Shown here one piece after another: positions 1 to 5,161 of a stretch of 5,833 nucleotides of DNA (positions are counted from its first letter, which is position 1; each line of letters opens with the position of its first letter). The stretch lies in assembly GCA_946479125.1 (NCBI GenBank), contig CAMLET010000231.1:1-5833 (forward strand). The letters run 5' to 3'. Source of the DNA: an uncultured Flavobacteriales bacterium (GTDB taxonomy: Bacteria > Bacteroidota > Bacteroidia > Flavobacteriales > Crocinitomicaceae). The position numbers and the translations under genes were made by a program. The notes beneath the pieces are model-generated. The model saw only the letters and a list, made by a program, of their open reading frames with translations. It did no database searches and was not told the DNA's origin.

Positions 1-112
1 TGGGAGCTTCACCAAAACGATTAATTCCAGTGATTTTGCCATTTAAGGCAGTTTTGTAGAAGTCAAATGCTTCTTCAGTGTTTCCGTTAAAAGTAAGATA
101 TGCTGTAATCAT
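1..112 (-). CDS. VOC-family (PhnB/glyoxalase-like) protein, N-terminal fragment
   Basis: Only the first 37 codons lie in the window; the gene runs off the left edge. The peptide begins MITAYLTFNGNTEEAFDFYK and continues to a GINRFGEAP segment. The short first strand, the N-G-N-x-E-E-A-F-x-F-Y pattern and the later G-x-I-x-x-x-x-R-F-G-E stretch are typical of the PhnB-like branch of the vicinal oxygen chelate (VOC) superfamily, which includes glyoxalase and 3-demethylubiquinone methyltransferase-like proteins. These are small cytoplasmic beta-alpha-beta proteins, often metal-binding; the substrate of this branch is usually unknown. The ATG at 112-110 is the natural start because the family usually begins a few residues before this strand. 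The gene follows the DUF1003 gene on the same strand, but 96 bases of AT-rich repeat separate them, so an operon is not implied. The family call is fairly secure; a specific function cannot be given. Confidence 0.8.
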   Translation of the reverse strand, partial: MITAYLTFNGNTEEAFDFYKTALNGKITGINRFGEAP

Positions 113-126
113 AATAGTTGGATTCA

Positions 127-210
127 ATTACGGATGACAAATTACTAATTACTAATTACAAATTGAGAATCAAGAATTAATTTGTAATTAGTCACTAGTA
201 AATTGTAATT
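127..210. repeat. AT-rich intergenic repeat with 14-bp inverted repeat
   Basis: This spacer between the VOC and DUF1003 genes is built from AATTAC/TAATTAC units, including a 7-bp tandem (TAATTAC twice at about 146-159). The arm ACTAATTACAAATT (151-164) is perfectly inverted as AATTTGTAATTAGT (179-192) around a 14-base loop. Outside these arms, each side also carries a TGAC-containing AATTAC unit, in opposite orientation. A related copy lies upstream of the MtfA-like gene at about 4961-4991. It looks like a dispersed intergenic element rather than a gene. The hairpin has almost no GC pairs and no U-tract, so it is not a convincing terminator. Confidence 0.6.
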
Positions 211-910
211 ATTTTTTATTCACTTTCTCCATCAATTCATTCATCATATCGATCTGAACTTTTTGGATTTCAATTAACTCTTGCTGTTGATGCATAATCA
301 AATGATCAAGTTTTTCGTGAAGCATGCGGATCTCTAATTCTGATTTTAGGTTGATCATGTAATCTTTCTTGGCGCGTTCACGGTCTTTTTCTTCCTGACG
401 GTTCTGACTCATCATAATTACAGGTGCCTGCAAAGCAGCGATACAAGATAAGATCAGATTTAGGAGAATGAAAGGATACGGATCGTAAGCTTTTGTGGTT
501 AGCACAAAAACGTTCACGCAAATCCATAGAAACAGAAATGCTCCGAATGAAAGAATGAAGGTCCAGCTGCCTCCAAATGTGGCTACTTTATCCGCAATAC
601 GTTGTCCAACGGTAGACTTGTCACTTTCACTATCTTCCAGCGTACTGGTTAATGTTTTAGAATCATTCAGGTTGTTCAGTACCTGTTTTTCCAGTTCGCC
701 AATTTCACCAATTTCCTTTGTTAGGTATTCTGAAATGTATTTTTCACGGTAGAAATTCAATTCAATTACTGAGAGACTATCTTCACGTCCAAAATCAGGA
801 TGGTCTTTTTTAATCAGCTCCATCAGTGAGTTTCGGAGAGTATTTGCAGAGATTTTCTCCGAGATTGGAAATTCTTTTTGCGAGATTTTACTGATGAACG
901 ATTCAGACAT
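209..910 (-). CDS. DUF1003 family two-helix membrane protein
   Basis: This 233-residue protein fits the DUF1003 family in length and layout. An N-terminal region (about residues 14-65) contains LMELIKKDHPDF and a later YREKYISEYL, the helical pattern usual before the membrane part. An acidic linker follows at 85-100, then RIADKVATFGGSW leading into membrane helix 1 (about 116-137). Helix 2 (about 145-168) ends in AALQAPVIMMSQNRQEEKDR, the most recognisable stretch of the family. The C-terminal 40-50 residues are charged, heptad-like and probably coiled coil. In many members the N-terminus begins with a Cys-containing C-x-x-[ST]-G-K-type motif; here the matching stretch is FPISEK, with no Cys. 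The molecular function of DUF1003 is not established. The ATG at 910-908 gives a normal family length. The gene is divergent from the lipoprotein cassette across a 98-base spacer in which I see no clear promoter match. Confidence 0.88.
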   Translation of the reverse strand: MSESFISKISQKEFPISEKISANTLRNSLMELIKKDHPDFGREDSLSVIELNFYREKYISEYLTKEIGEIGELEKQVLNNLNDSKTLTSTLEDSESDKSTVGQRIADKVATFGGSWTFILSFGAFLFLWICVNVFVLTTKAYDPYPFILLNLILSCIAALQAPVIMMSQNRQEEKDRERAKKDYMINLKSELEIRMLHEKLDHLIMHQQQELIEIQKVQIDMMNELMEKVNKK

Positions 911-1008
911 AATTTTATGTTTTTATGAAATTATAAAATTCGAAACAGGAATTGCGATTCTTTTCAGGAACTTTCAAATATTCATCGCAGAAGTTCGTTT
1001 AAGCTTTC

Positions 1009-1392
1009 ATGAAACTAACATACATCTCAGTCTTTTTGTGTCTCTTCTTTGCACTCTCGGGTTGTCATAAGAAAAGTGAATACCTCGTTTATTTATTTCA
1101 GAATGTTGATGAGACCAGGCAATATCATTTGGTTTTAGACGATCGTCAAAAAGGAGAAGTGCCTTTTTTGAACGAAGATGCCAATTCTGAAAGCAGCTCA
1201 GTACAATCCAACTCATTAATTCTTGTTTTGGAAGAAGGATGTTACAAATATCAGTTATTGAATTCCGCTGAAGAAGTAGTTTCAGAAGGTAAATTCAAAA
1301 TCTCTTCTCGTAAGGTTTCTTCATCTGGAAGGAAAGGAAGTATTGCGCTTCAGGTTGGAGGACAAAAAGCTGCGATTAGACTGGGTGAATGA
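1009..1392 (+). CDS. small lipoprotein of unknown function
   Basis: The 127-residue product starts with a classic lipoprotein signal: MKLTY, a hydrophobic core (ISVFLCLFFA), then the lipobox LSGC with the lipidated Cys at residue 19. Signal peptidase II should therefore cleave before Cys19 and anchor the protein in a membrane facing the periplasm or the cell surface. The mature part is about 109 residues. It opens with basic KK, has a central Ser/Asn-rich stretch (NSESSSVQSNS, about 59-69), and looks mostly beta-strand, including LILVLEEGCYKYQLL and a second Cys at about 78. I do not recognise a named domain. It is the first gene of a tight cassette: its TGA overlaps the next ATG by four bases (ATGA, 1389-1392), which predicts translational coupling to a membrane protein. 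A shared envelope role is an inference; no activity can be assigned. Confidence 0.8.
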   Translation: MKLTYISVFLCLFFALSGCHKKSEYLVYLFQNVDETRQYHLVLDDRQKGEVPFLNEDANSESSSVQSNSLILVLEEGCYKYQLLNSAEEVVSEGKFKISSRKVSSSGRKGSIALQVGGQKAAIRLGE

Positions 1393-1655
1393 TTGTCATA
1401 CCACTACAAGCTGCAATAGCTGCAGGAATGATTATGCTGGGTGTGTTTTGCGTTCTCATCATTTTATTCTTACTGATTCCTATACCGTTATATAAGTTGG
1501 TAAAATCCTGGTATATGAAGGTTTACCCCAATAAATCACTTTCTACGTTAACAAAACTATGCTTTCTTTTGATTGCTTACCTGATGGCCGGGATTGTAAT
1601 ATTTATACTTGGTGGAATTTTGTTTTTGATGTTCTCCGGAGTTCATTTTGATTAA
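1389..1655 (+). CDS. small two-helix membrane protein
   Basis: This 88-residue protein is almost entirely membrane segment. Helix 1 spans about residues 8-35 and ends in LLIPIPLYKL. A short basic loop follows (KSWYMKVYPNKS, about 39-50), then helix 2 at about 57-83 containing GIVIFILGGILF. The basic loop suggests both ends face the periplasm and the loop faces the cytoplasm, by the positive-inside rule. The ATG overlaps the stop of the lipoprotein gene by four bases, so the start is well supported. The reading frame that follows after 7 bases encodes a protein of the same design and nearly the same length, so these look like tandem paralogues. No known family is recognised. It could be an accessory subunit for the lipoprotein, but nothing in the sequence shows this. 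Confidence 0.72.
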   Translation: MIVIPLQAAIAAGMIMLGVFCVLIILFLLIPIPLYKLVKSWYMKVYPNKSLSTLTKLCFLLIAYLMAGIVIFILGGILFLMFSGVHFD

Positions 1656-1662
1656 CGAACGT

Positions 1663-1919
1663 ATGATTGAAACAGTTTTGATTGCAGTAGGAGTTTTTGG
1701 CGTTCTTGCATTCCTGTTTTTGTACCTTTTTCCACAGGCTTATTTCGCTAAACTCAAAATCCGGTATTTAAAAAGAAGAACATTCCGGAATTGAATGGCA
1801 AAATGAAAGTTCAACTCTACGTTTTAAGTTATTTGATTTCCACTATGACAGCGTTTTTGATTGGTGGTGTGGTTTATTTTGGCATTTCCCAATTTTGGGA
1901 GAGTATACTCAATCCTTAA
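1663..1919 (+). CDS. second two-helix membrane protein, split by a -1 frame change (PRF, frameshift mutation or base-call error)
   Basis: Two short frames lie here. The first, 1663-1794, encodes 43 residues: MIETVLIAVG, one hydrophobic helix, LFPQAYFAKLKIRYLK, then RRTFRN and a stop. The second frame is open through the stop at 1917-1919; its first ATG (1803) would give 38 residues with one helix containing FLIGGVVYFGI. Joining them by a -1 slip at 1767-1773 gives an 85-residue protein whose order matches the 88-residue upstream neighbour: helix 1, Pro, Tyr/Lys-rich basic loop, a Pro-Asn stretch (NIPELNGK against VYPNKS), then helix 2 with a central Gly-Gly. The upstream gene stops only 7 bases before this start. 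Explanations are programmed -1 frameshifting, a real one-base deletion making a pseudogene, or an undercalled A6 read as A5. Two separate peptides are also possible, because TGAATGGCAAAATGA links the stop, a 3-codon mini-ORF and the second ATG. Confidence 0.6.
1767..1797 (+). promoter_or_regulatory. candidate -1 frameshift site: slippery heptamer plus weak hairpin
   Basis: In the upstream frame the codons read TAT TTA AAA AGA, so 1767-1773 is T TTA AAA, an X XXY YYZ heptamer in the correct phase. A -1 slip moves reading into exactly the frame that encodes the second membrane helix. Seven bases after the heptamer, CATTC (1781-1785) can pair with GAATG (1793-1797) around a 7-base loop. This is a short, weak stem, well below the usual strength of a stimulator. 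The heptamer is also an A5 run, a common place for indels and base-call errors, so the site may be an artefact. Confidence 0.35.
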
Positions 1920-1936
1920 TTTCTAGAAATTCGAAA

Positions 1937-1973
1937 GCCCCAATTCGCAGTTGAATCAGGGCATTTTTCTTTT
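1937..1973 (+). terminator. intrinsic terminator after the membrane-protein cassette
   Basis: The arm at 1937-1946 (GCCCCAATTC) pairs with 1953-1962 (GAATCAGGGC): four GC-rich pairs, a two-by-two mismatch, then four more pairs, closed by a 6-base loop. The T-rich stretch ATTTTTCTTTT (1963-1973) follows directly. It lies between the converging cassette and SRPBCC genes. On the other strand an A-rich side and a weaker T-rich tail could also give some termination. Confidence 0.65.
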
Positions 1974-1982
1974 ATATCGAAG

Positions 1983-2426
1983 TTATTCAAAAACTTCTTT
2001 TCCTTTTCCAACCGTTAGTAAACTCAATAAACTTTCGTGAATGAGCATACTCCAGCCATTTGAACAATCGCCATAACATTCAAATTCAGGTGTCAAACCA
2101 ATGTGTGAAAAACGAAGTTGTGTTTTGCCATCTATTTCTGAGATTTCAAATCGAATGGTTGTTCCAGTCCATTCATCCGGTTTTTCCGTGAAACTCAACT
2201 TGCTTTCCGTAACCAGCCATTCGACTTTTTGATTTTGGATCAGTTCAGTAATTCGCTGTTTTGAAAAATGAAATTCCTTCATTCTATAAGAGAATTCGTC
2301 GTTCAAATTTGTTGTACGACCTTCAATTTCGCCGTGCCACCAAGCGCTTACATTATTGATCGCCTTAAAAACTTCTTCAGGAGATTGATCTACCAAAAGA
2401 GTTGTAGTAAAATTCTGCTCTTTCAT
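1983..2426 (-). CDS. SRPBCC (AHSA1/START-like) domain protein
   Basis: The 147-residue protein has the normal length and order of a single SRPBCC hydrophobic-cavity domain. The first strand is FTTTLLVDQSPEEVFKAINN, with the family's S-P-E-E-V-F-x-A-I helix, followed by VSAWWHGEIEG, where the W-W pair matches the usual position. The middle has alternating strands (KVEWLVTES, then EWTGTTIRFEISEIDGKTQL), and FSHIGLTPEFECYGDCSNGW leads into the long C-terminal helix (about 123-138). Such proteins bind small hydrophobic ligands or act as Aha1-like factors in the cytoplasm; the ligand cannot be told. The ATG at 2426-2424 sits 11 bases after the stop of the DinB-family gene, so the two are probably cotranscribed. 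DinB-like and SRPBCC genes are often paired with small regulators in Bacteroidota, and a GlxA/AraC regulator diverges just upstream. Confidence 0.85.
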   Translation of the reverse strand: MKEQNFTTTLLVDQSPEEVFKAINNVSAWWHGEIEGRTTNLNDEFSYRMKEFHFSKQRITELIQNQKVEWLVTESKLSFTEKPDEWTGTTIRFEISEIDGKTQLRFSHIGLTPEFECYGDCSNGWSMLIHESLLSLLTVGKGKEVFE

Positions 2427-2437
2427 CGTGATTGCTT

Positions 2438-2926
2438 TTATGAATTCGGTTTCAGCAATACCATTTGACCTGTGTGATAAGTTAAATGCGTTGTTCTTGT
2501 GATGATAATGTTTAGTTTATTGCGATGTGGCTCTGAAGCAAAATCCTCATCTGAAACTGCTGTGTGTTTTTCGAACCAGCTTTGGGCATTCATTCCGTTG
2601 AATTTCTCTTCCAAAAACACATTCATTTTTGTCCACGCTGCTCTAAGTTCTTCTAAAGAAGGAAGTTCAGAAACCACTTTGTCTGCTGATTTAATGAATG
2701 GAACATGGTATTCAGGAAATAATTTATCTCCAAGTCCAAGCAGAATGATCATGTCGTCATGAACTGCTATCAAATGTCCAAGTAGATAAATTCCACGATT
2801 CTTTCCTGGAGAAATCTCCTGTTGCAGCTGTTCATCGGTCAACGAATTAATTAAAGTGTCACAGTATTTCAAAGCACCGTTCCATCTATCGAAAACCATT
2901 TTTAAGGCTATTTGTGTTGTGTCCAT
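2438..2926 (-). CDS. DinB family putative metal-dependent protein
   Basis: From the ATG at 2926-2924 the product is 162 residues, the usual size of a DinB/YfiT-like four-helix bundle. Helix 1 contains ALKMVFDRWNGALKYCDTLI, and the next segment has LTDEQLQQEISPGKNRGIYL. GHLIAVHDDM (His51, His56) carries the first candidate metal ligand, and HLTYHTGQ (His147, His151) supplies the H-x3-H pair of the last helix. The family binds a divalent metal; members include thiol transferases and many proteins of unknown substrate. The frame stays open upstream to 3046, but those 40 extra residues would cross the intergenic region and the divergent promoter and do not resemble the family, so I reject that longer start. 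TAAAAGTA at 2955-2962, read on the minus strand as TACTTTTA, matches TAnnTTTG in all but the last base and may be the promoter. Confidence 0.85.
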   Translation of the reverse strand: MDTTQIALKMVFDRWNGALKYCDTLINSLTDEQLQQEISPGKNRGIYLLGHLIAVHDDMIILLGLGDKLFPEYHVPFIKSADKVVSELPSLEELRAAWTKMNVFLEEKFNGMNAQSWFEKHTAVSDEDFASEPHRNKLNIIITRTTHLTYHTGQMVLLKPNS

Positions 2927-3010
2927 TTTTCTTCTTTTTAAGATTTGATTTCGGTAAAAGTACAGTCTAAATTCCACTGACGTATTGTGTGAAAAAGACA
3001 TTTTAAGGGG

Positions 3011-3041
3011 TTGATTTGGACAAGATGAAAAGCTACATTTG
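3011..3041 (+). promoter_or_regulatory. Bacteroidota-type promoter for the GlxA-like regulator gene
   Basis: TACATTTG (3034-3041) is an exact match to the -7 consensus TAnnTTTG. TTG at 3011-3013 sits 20 bases upstream, a suitable distance for the -33 element. Transcription would then start about 3046, roughly 10 bases before the ATG at 3057. The longer frame opening at the TTG of 3039 lies inside this promoter, which argues for the ATG. Confidence 0.6.
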
Positions 3042-3056
3042 TACAAAGTCTTTGAA

Positions 3057-4040
3057 ATGAAACACCTTTCAATTGTAATTCCCGAAGGAGAAAATAATTT
3101 AAGCAGTATTACCGGTGCTTACGAGATATTCAGTAAAGCGAATTTGTACTGGAAAAACTCCGGTAAACCAGAGGTGTTTTCTATTCAGTTGGTTGGTGTA
3201 ACGGAAGAAGTAACTTTCAATAATGGCCTTTTTACTGTGAACCCACACCTTACAATAGATGAATTGCCTAAAACGGATCTGATAGTAATTCCATCCCTTA
3301 ACCACAATTATCAGTTGGCACTTAACGGAAATAACGAATTGATCAAATGGGTGGAAGATCAATACAGGAATGGAGCTGAGATTGCAACTATTTGTACCGG
3401 GGCATATTTGCTCGCTGCGTGCGGATTGTTAGATGGGAAATCGTGCTCAACGCATTGGTCGGTTGCGGAGAATTTCAGAAATCGATTTCCGAAAGTGAAT
3501 TTGCAAACGGATAGATTGATCACGGATGAAAATGGCATTTATACCAATGGTGGGGCTTATTCATTTCTAAACCTGATGATTTATCTGATAGAGAAATATT
3601 ATGATCGTCAAACGGCGATTTATTGCTCCAAGGTGTTCCAGATTGAGATCGACAGGAATAGTCAGTCTGCCTTTTCTATTTTTGCCGGACAAAAACAACA
3701 TGATGACCACATCATTCAGCAAGCTCAAACGTACATTGAAAACAACATCGAAGAAAAGATTTCAATTGAAAGACTTTCGGCTCAATTTGCAGTTGGACGA
3801 AGAAATTTTGATCGTAGATTTATTAAAGCAACAGGAAATACACCAATCGAGTATTCGCAACGTGTGAAAATTGAGTCAGCAAAAAAATCCATTGAATCCA
3901 GCCGAAAAACAATTAACGAAATAATGTATGAAGTCGGTTATTCTGACGTAAAAGCCTTTCGCGAAGTGTTTCGAAAGATTACGGGAATGACGCCGTTAGA
4001 ATACCTTGGACGATTTAATAAAAACAGTTTTTCAGTCTAA
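3057..4040 (+). CDS. GlxA-type transcriptional regulator (DJ-1/PfpI domain + AraC HTH)
   Basis: This 327-residue protein has two parts. Residues 1 to about 190 form a DJ-1/PfpI (class I glutamine amidotransferase-like) domain: strand KHLSIVIPEG, then DLIVIPSLN, then the nucleophile elbow ATICTGAYLLAACGLLDGK with Cys113, followed by STHW with His133. Residues about 215-320 are an AraC/XylS DNA-binding domain with two helix-turn-helix units: ISIERLSAQFAVGRRNFDRR, and KTINEIMYEVGYSDVKAFRE followed by TGMTPLEY. The DJ-1 domain probably senses a metabolite or stress signal rather than acting as an enzyme, as in other GlxA-like regulators. I chose the ATG at 3057 because an exact -7 promoter element lies just upstream. 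The gene diverges from the DinB-SRPBCC pair across about 130 bases, so that pair is its likeliest target; this is inference. Its stop overlaps that of the converging MtfA-like gene. Confidence 0.92.
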   Translation: MKHLSIVIPEGENNLSSITGAYEIFSKANLYWKNSGKPEVFSIQLVGVTEEVTFNNGLFTVNPHLTIDELPKTDLIVIPSLNHNYQLALNGNNELIKWVEDQYRNGAEIATICTGAYLLAACGLLDGKSCSTHWSVAENFRNRFPKVNLQTDRLITDENGIYTNGGAYSFLNLMIYLIEKYYDRQTAIYCSKVFQIEIDRNSQSAFSIFAGQKQHDDHIIQQAQTYIENNIEEKISIERLSAQFAVGRRNFDRRFIKATGNTPIEYSQRVKIESAKKSIESSRKTINEIMYEVGYSDVKAFREVFRKITGMTPLEYLGRFNKNSFSV

Positions 4041-4951
4041 CTTTTCTTTTCATAGTGTGGTTTCCCGCAACAATTCTTGAATTTCTCACCGCTCCCACAA
4101 ATACAATCGTCGTTACGTCCAATTTCCATTTTTCGTTTATTGAGGTTTCTATCAGTCATTTTCTGGTTGAACATTTTCTCCAGCAATTGATACAATTCAG
4201 GATGATTTTCTTCCAGTAATTTCGGTCGTTCAAAGAAATACTCGCTAATCACCGAAAAGAATTCGGCATTGTTGGTTGCGCCGTATGCACGAATATCAGA
4301 GTCACCTGTTTTAATGCGGTTGATTTCTTTATTCATCAGATTAATCCAGGGAATTGTGTATTGTTTTTCGAGCAACGCTTTCGGAATTCCGTCAACTTCA
4401 CCATCGCTTTTGTCAATTAAGTGAACAAACTCATGAATCGCAGTATTGTGTTTGTCGGATTCATTCTTAAATCCCAATTCAAGTGCTTCCTTTGATAAGA
4501 TCATCAAGCCTTCCATGTTGTGACTTCCCACCATTCCCAGAACCATTTTGTCCTCGCTGTGTTCATCGAACTGAAAATTCTCGTTGAAAGTAGAAGGGTA
4601 GAGCAAAACCTCACGAATGTTGGAATAGCGCCAATTATCAAAGCCAAAAATGGGAATAACCGCGCTTGAGGCTACAAGTAATTGATCTCCTAAACTCACA
4701 TTGGTCTGAACTCCTGTAATTCGGCAATTCAACAGAAATTCCTGAACCTTGAATTCAAAACGTTTCTTTTCTTCAGCATCTAATGAATTGTAGAAAATGA
4801 CTTCATTAATGAGAAATGTTCGCCATTCAACCGGGAAAGATTCTGTTGGAAGTTTCCATTTGGGATGCGTTAGTTTGCGGTAATTGATCCAAAGCCAAAT
4901 GAAAAATACGCAAGCGACTGAACCAATGATGAAGATTGTAATATTGAACAT
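4037..4951 (-). CDS. MtfA-type (M90) zinc peptidase, membrane-anchored, with C-terminal SEC-C motif
   Basis: The 304-residue product has three parts. Residues 3-22 are a hydrophobic helix (FIIGSVACVFFIWLWI) followed by basic YRK, a likely N-terminal anchor with the body in the cytoplasm. Residues about 35-265 match the MtfA/M90 family: FPVEWRTFLINEVIFYNSL at the start, NWRYSNIREVLLYPSTF, MVGSHNMEGLMILSKEAL, then the zinc motif AIHEFVHLID (HExxH at 173-177), and AEFFSVISEYFFERP (229-243), which holds the probable third Glu ligand. Residues 277-299 (IGRNDDCICGSGEKFKNCCG) form a SEC-C zinc finger with Cys283, 285, 294 and 295, like the C-terminus of SecA. E. coli MtfA is a soluble aminopeptidase that binds the Mlc repressor; it has neither the helix nor the SEC-C motif, so the partner here is unknown. 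Catalytic residues are intact. The stop overlaps that of the GlxA-like gene, leaving no room for a separate terminator. Confidence 0.9.
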   Translation of the reverse strand: MFNITIFIIGSVACVFFIWLWINYRKLTHPKWKLPTESFPVEWRTFLINEVIFYNSLDAEEKKRFEFKVQEFLLNCRITGVQTNVSLGDQLLVASSAVIPIFGFDNWRYSNIREVLLYPSTFNENFQFDEHSEDKMVLGMVGSHNMEGLMILSKEALELGFKNESDKHNTAIHEFVHLIDKSDGEVDGIPKALLEKQYTIPWINLMNKEINRIKTGDSDIRAYGATNNAEFFSVISEYFFERPKLLEENHPELYQLLEKMFNQKMTDRNLNKRKMEIGRNDDCICGSGEKFKNCCGKPHYEKKS

Positions 4952-4960
4952 GGATTTTAA

Positions 4961-4991
4961 TTACAAGTGACGAATTACTAATTACAAATGA
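4961..4991. repeat. AT-rich intergenic repeat, second copy
   Basis: AATTACAAGTGACGAATTAC followed by TAATTACAAATGA matches the repeat near 127-165 closely: AATTAC, seven bases ending TGAC, a purine, AATTACTAATTACAAAT, then GA. The main differences are one 7-bp TAATTAC unit fewer and a few substitutions. Like the first copy, it sits directly beside a minus-strand gene start. No protein frame or RNA is apparent. Confidence 0.55.
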
Positions 4992-5082
4992 ATGGAGTGT
5001 GCAATCCTAAAATTAGTGGAATTTTTTCTGGTCTAAATTGATCAAAATACGACTAAGTGATATTAATTTTTTCGCAAATCGA

Positions 5083-5112
5083 TTTAGTATTAAATTAATT
5101 GATATACATTTG
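5083..5112 (+). promoter_or_regulatory. promoter of the histidine operon
   Basis: TACATTTG (5105-5112) is an exact -7 element (TAnnTTTG). The -33 position is weaker: TTTAG at 5083-5087, with 19 bases between TTT and the -7 element. A perfect palindrome AAATCGATTT (5076-5085) overlaps the -33 region and might be an operator, though AT-rich chance matches are common. By this spacing transcription would begin near 5116, almost exactly at the leader peptide ATG (5117). Confidence 0.65.
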
Positions 5113-5116
5113 CCTC

Positions 5117-5161
5117 ATGAAAATGACACAATTACATCATCATCATCACGCACTCAGCTAA
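5117..5161 (+). CDS. hisL: his operon leader peptide (MKMTQLHHHHHALS)
   Basis: This 14-codon frame contains five consecutive histidine codons (CAT four times, then CAC, 5135-5149) and ends at TAA 5159-5161. It lies between an exact Bacteroidota promoter and a strong terminator, with hisG 119 bases after its stop. That is the arrangement of an amino-acid leader peptide whose translation speed reports charged tRNA-His. The peptide itself need have no function. Ser14 and the stop codon lie within the upstream arm of the antiterminator helix, so a ribosome stalled at the His run would leave that arm mostly free, while one that reaches the stop would cover it. No Shine-Dalgarno sequence is present, and the predicted transcript start is so close to the ATG that the message may be nearly leaderless. 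Confidence 0.88.
   Translation: MKMTQLHHHHHALS

Noticed and set aside
151..192. Inverted repeat as the terminator of the DUF1003 gene
   Set aside because: The stem is almost entirely A-T pairs and is not followed by a clear T-tract on the minus strand, so it is not a convincing intrinsic terminator.
127..210. CRISPR-like array in the AT-rich repeat
   Set aside because: The units are 6-7 bp, without unique spacers of regular length, and no cas genes are nearby. It is a simple AT-rich palindromic repeat.
2927..3046. 40-residue N-terminal extension of the DinB-family frame
   Set aside because: It spans the intergenic region and overlaps the divergent promoter at 3011-3041. Its residues do not resemble the family, and the ATG at 2926 gives the normal DinB length.
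3039..3056. TTG start for the GlxA-like regulator, six codons earlier
   Set aside because: The TTG lies inside the -7 promoter element, so it would not be on the transcript. The ATG at 3057 leads directly into the first beta strand of the DJ-1 domain.
3601..3867. 88-residue plus-strand frame inside the GlxA-like gene
   Set aside because: It is a shadow frame within the AraC domain coding region, with no recognisable features.
5135..5149. CAT trinucleotide run as a microsatellite or His tag remnant
   Set aside because: The run is in frame in a short peptide between a promoter and a terminator directly upstream of hisG, which explains it as a leader peptide.
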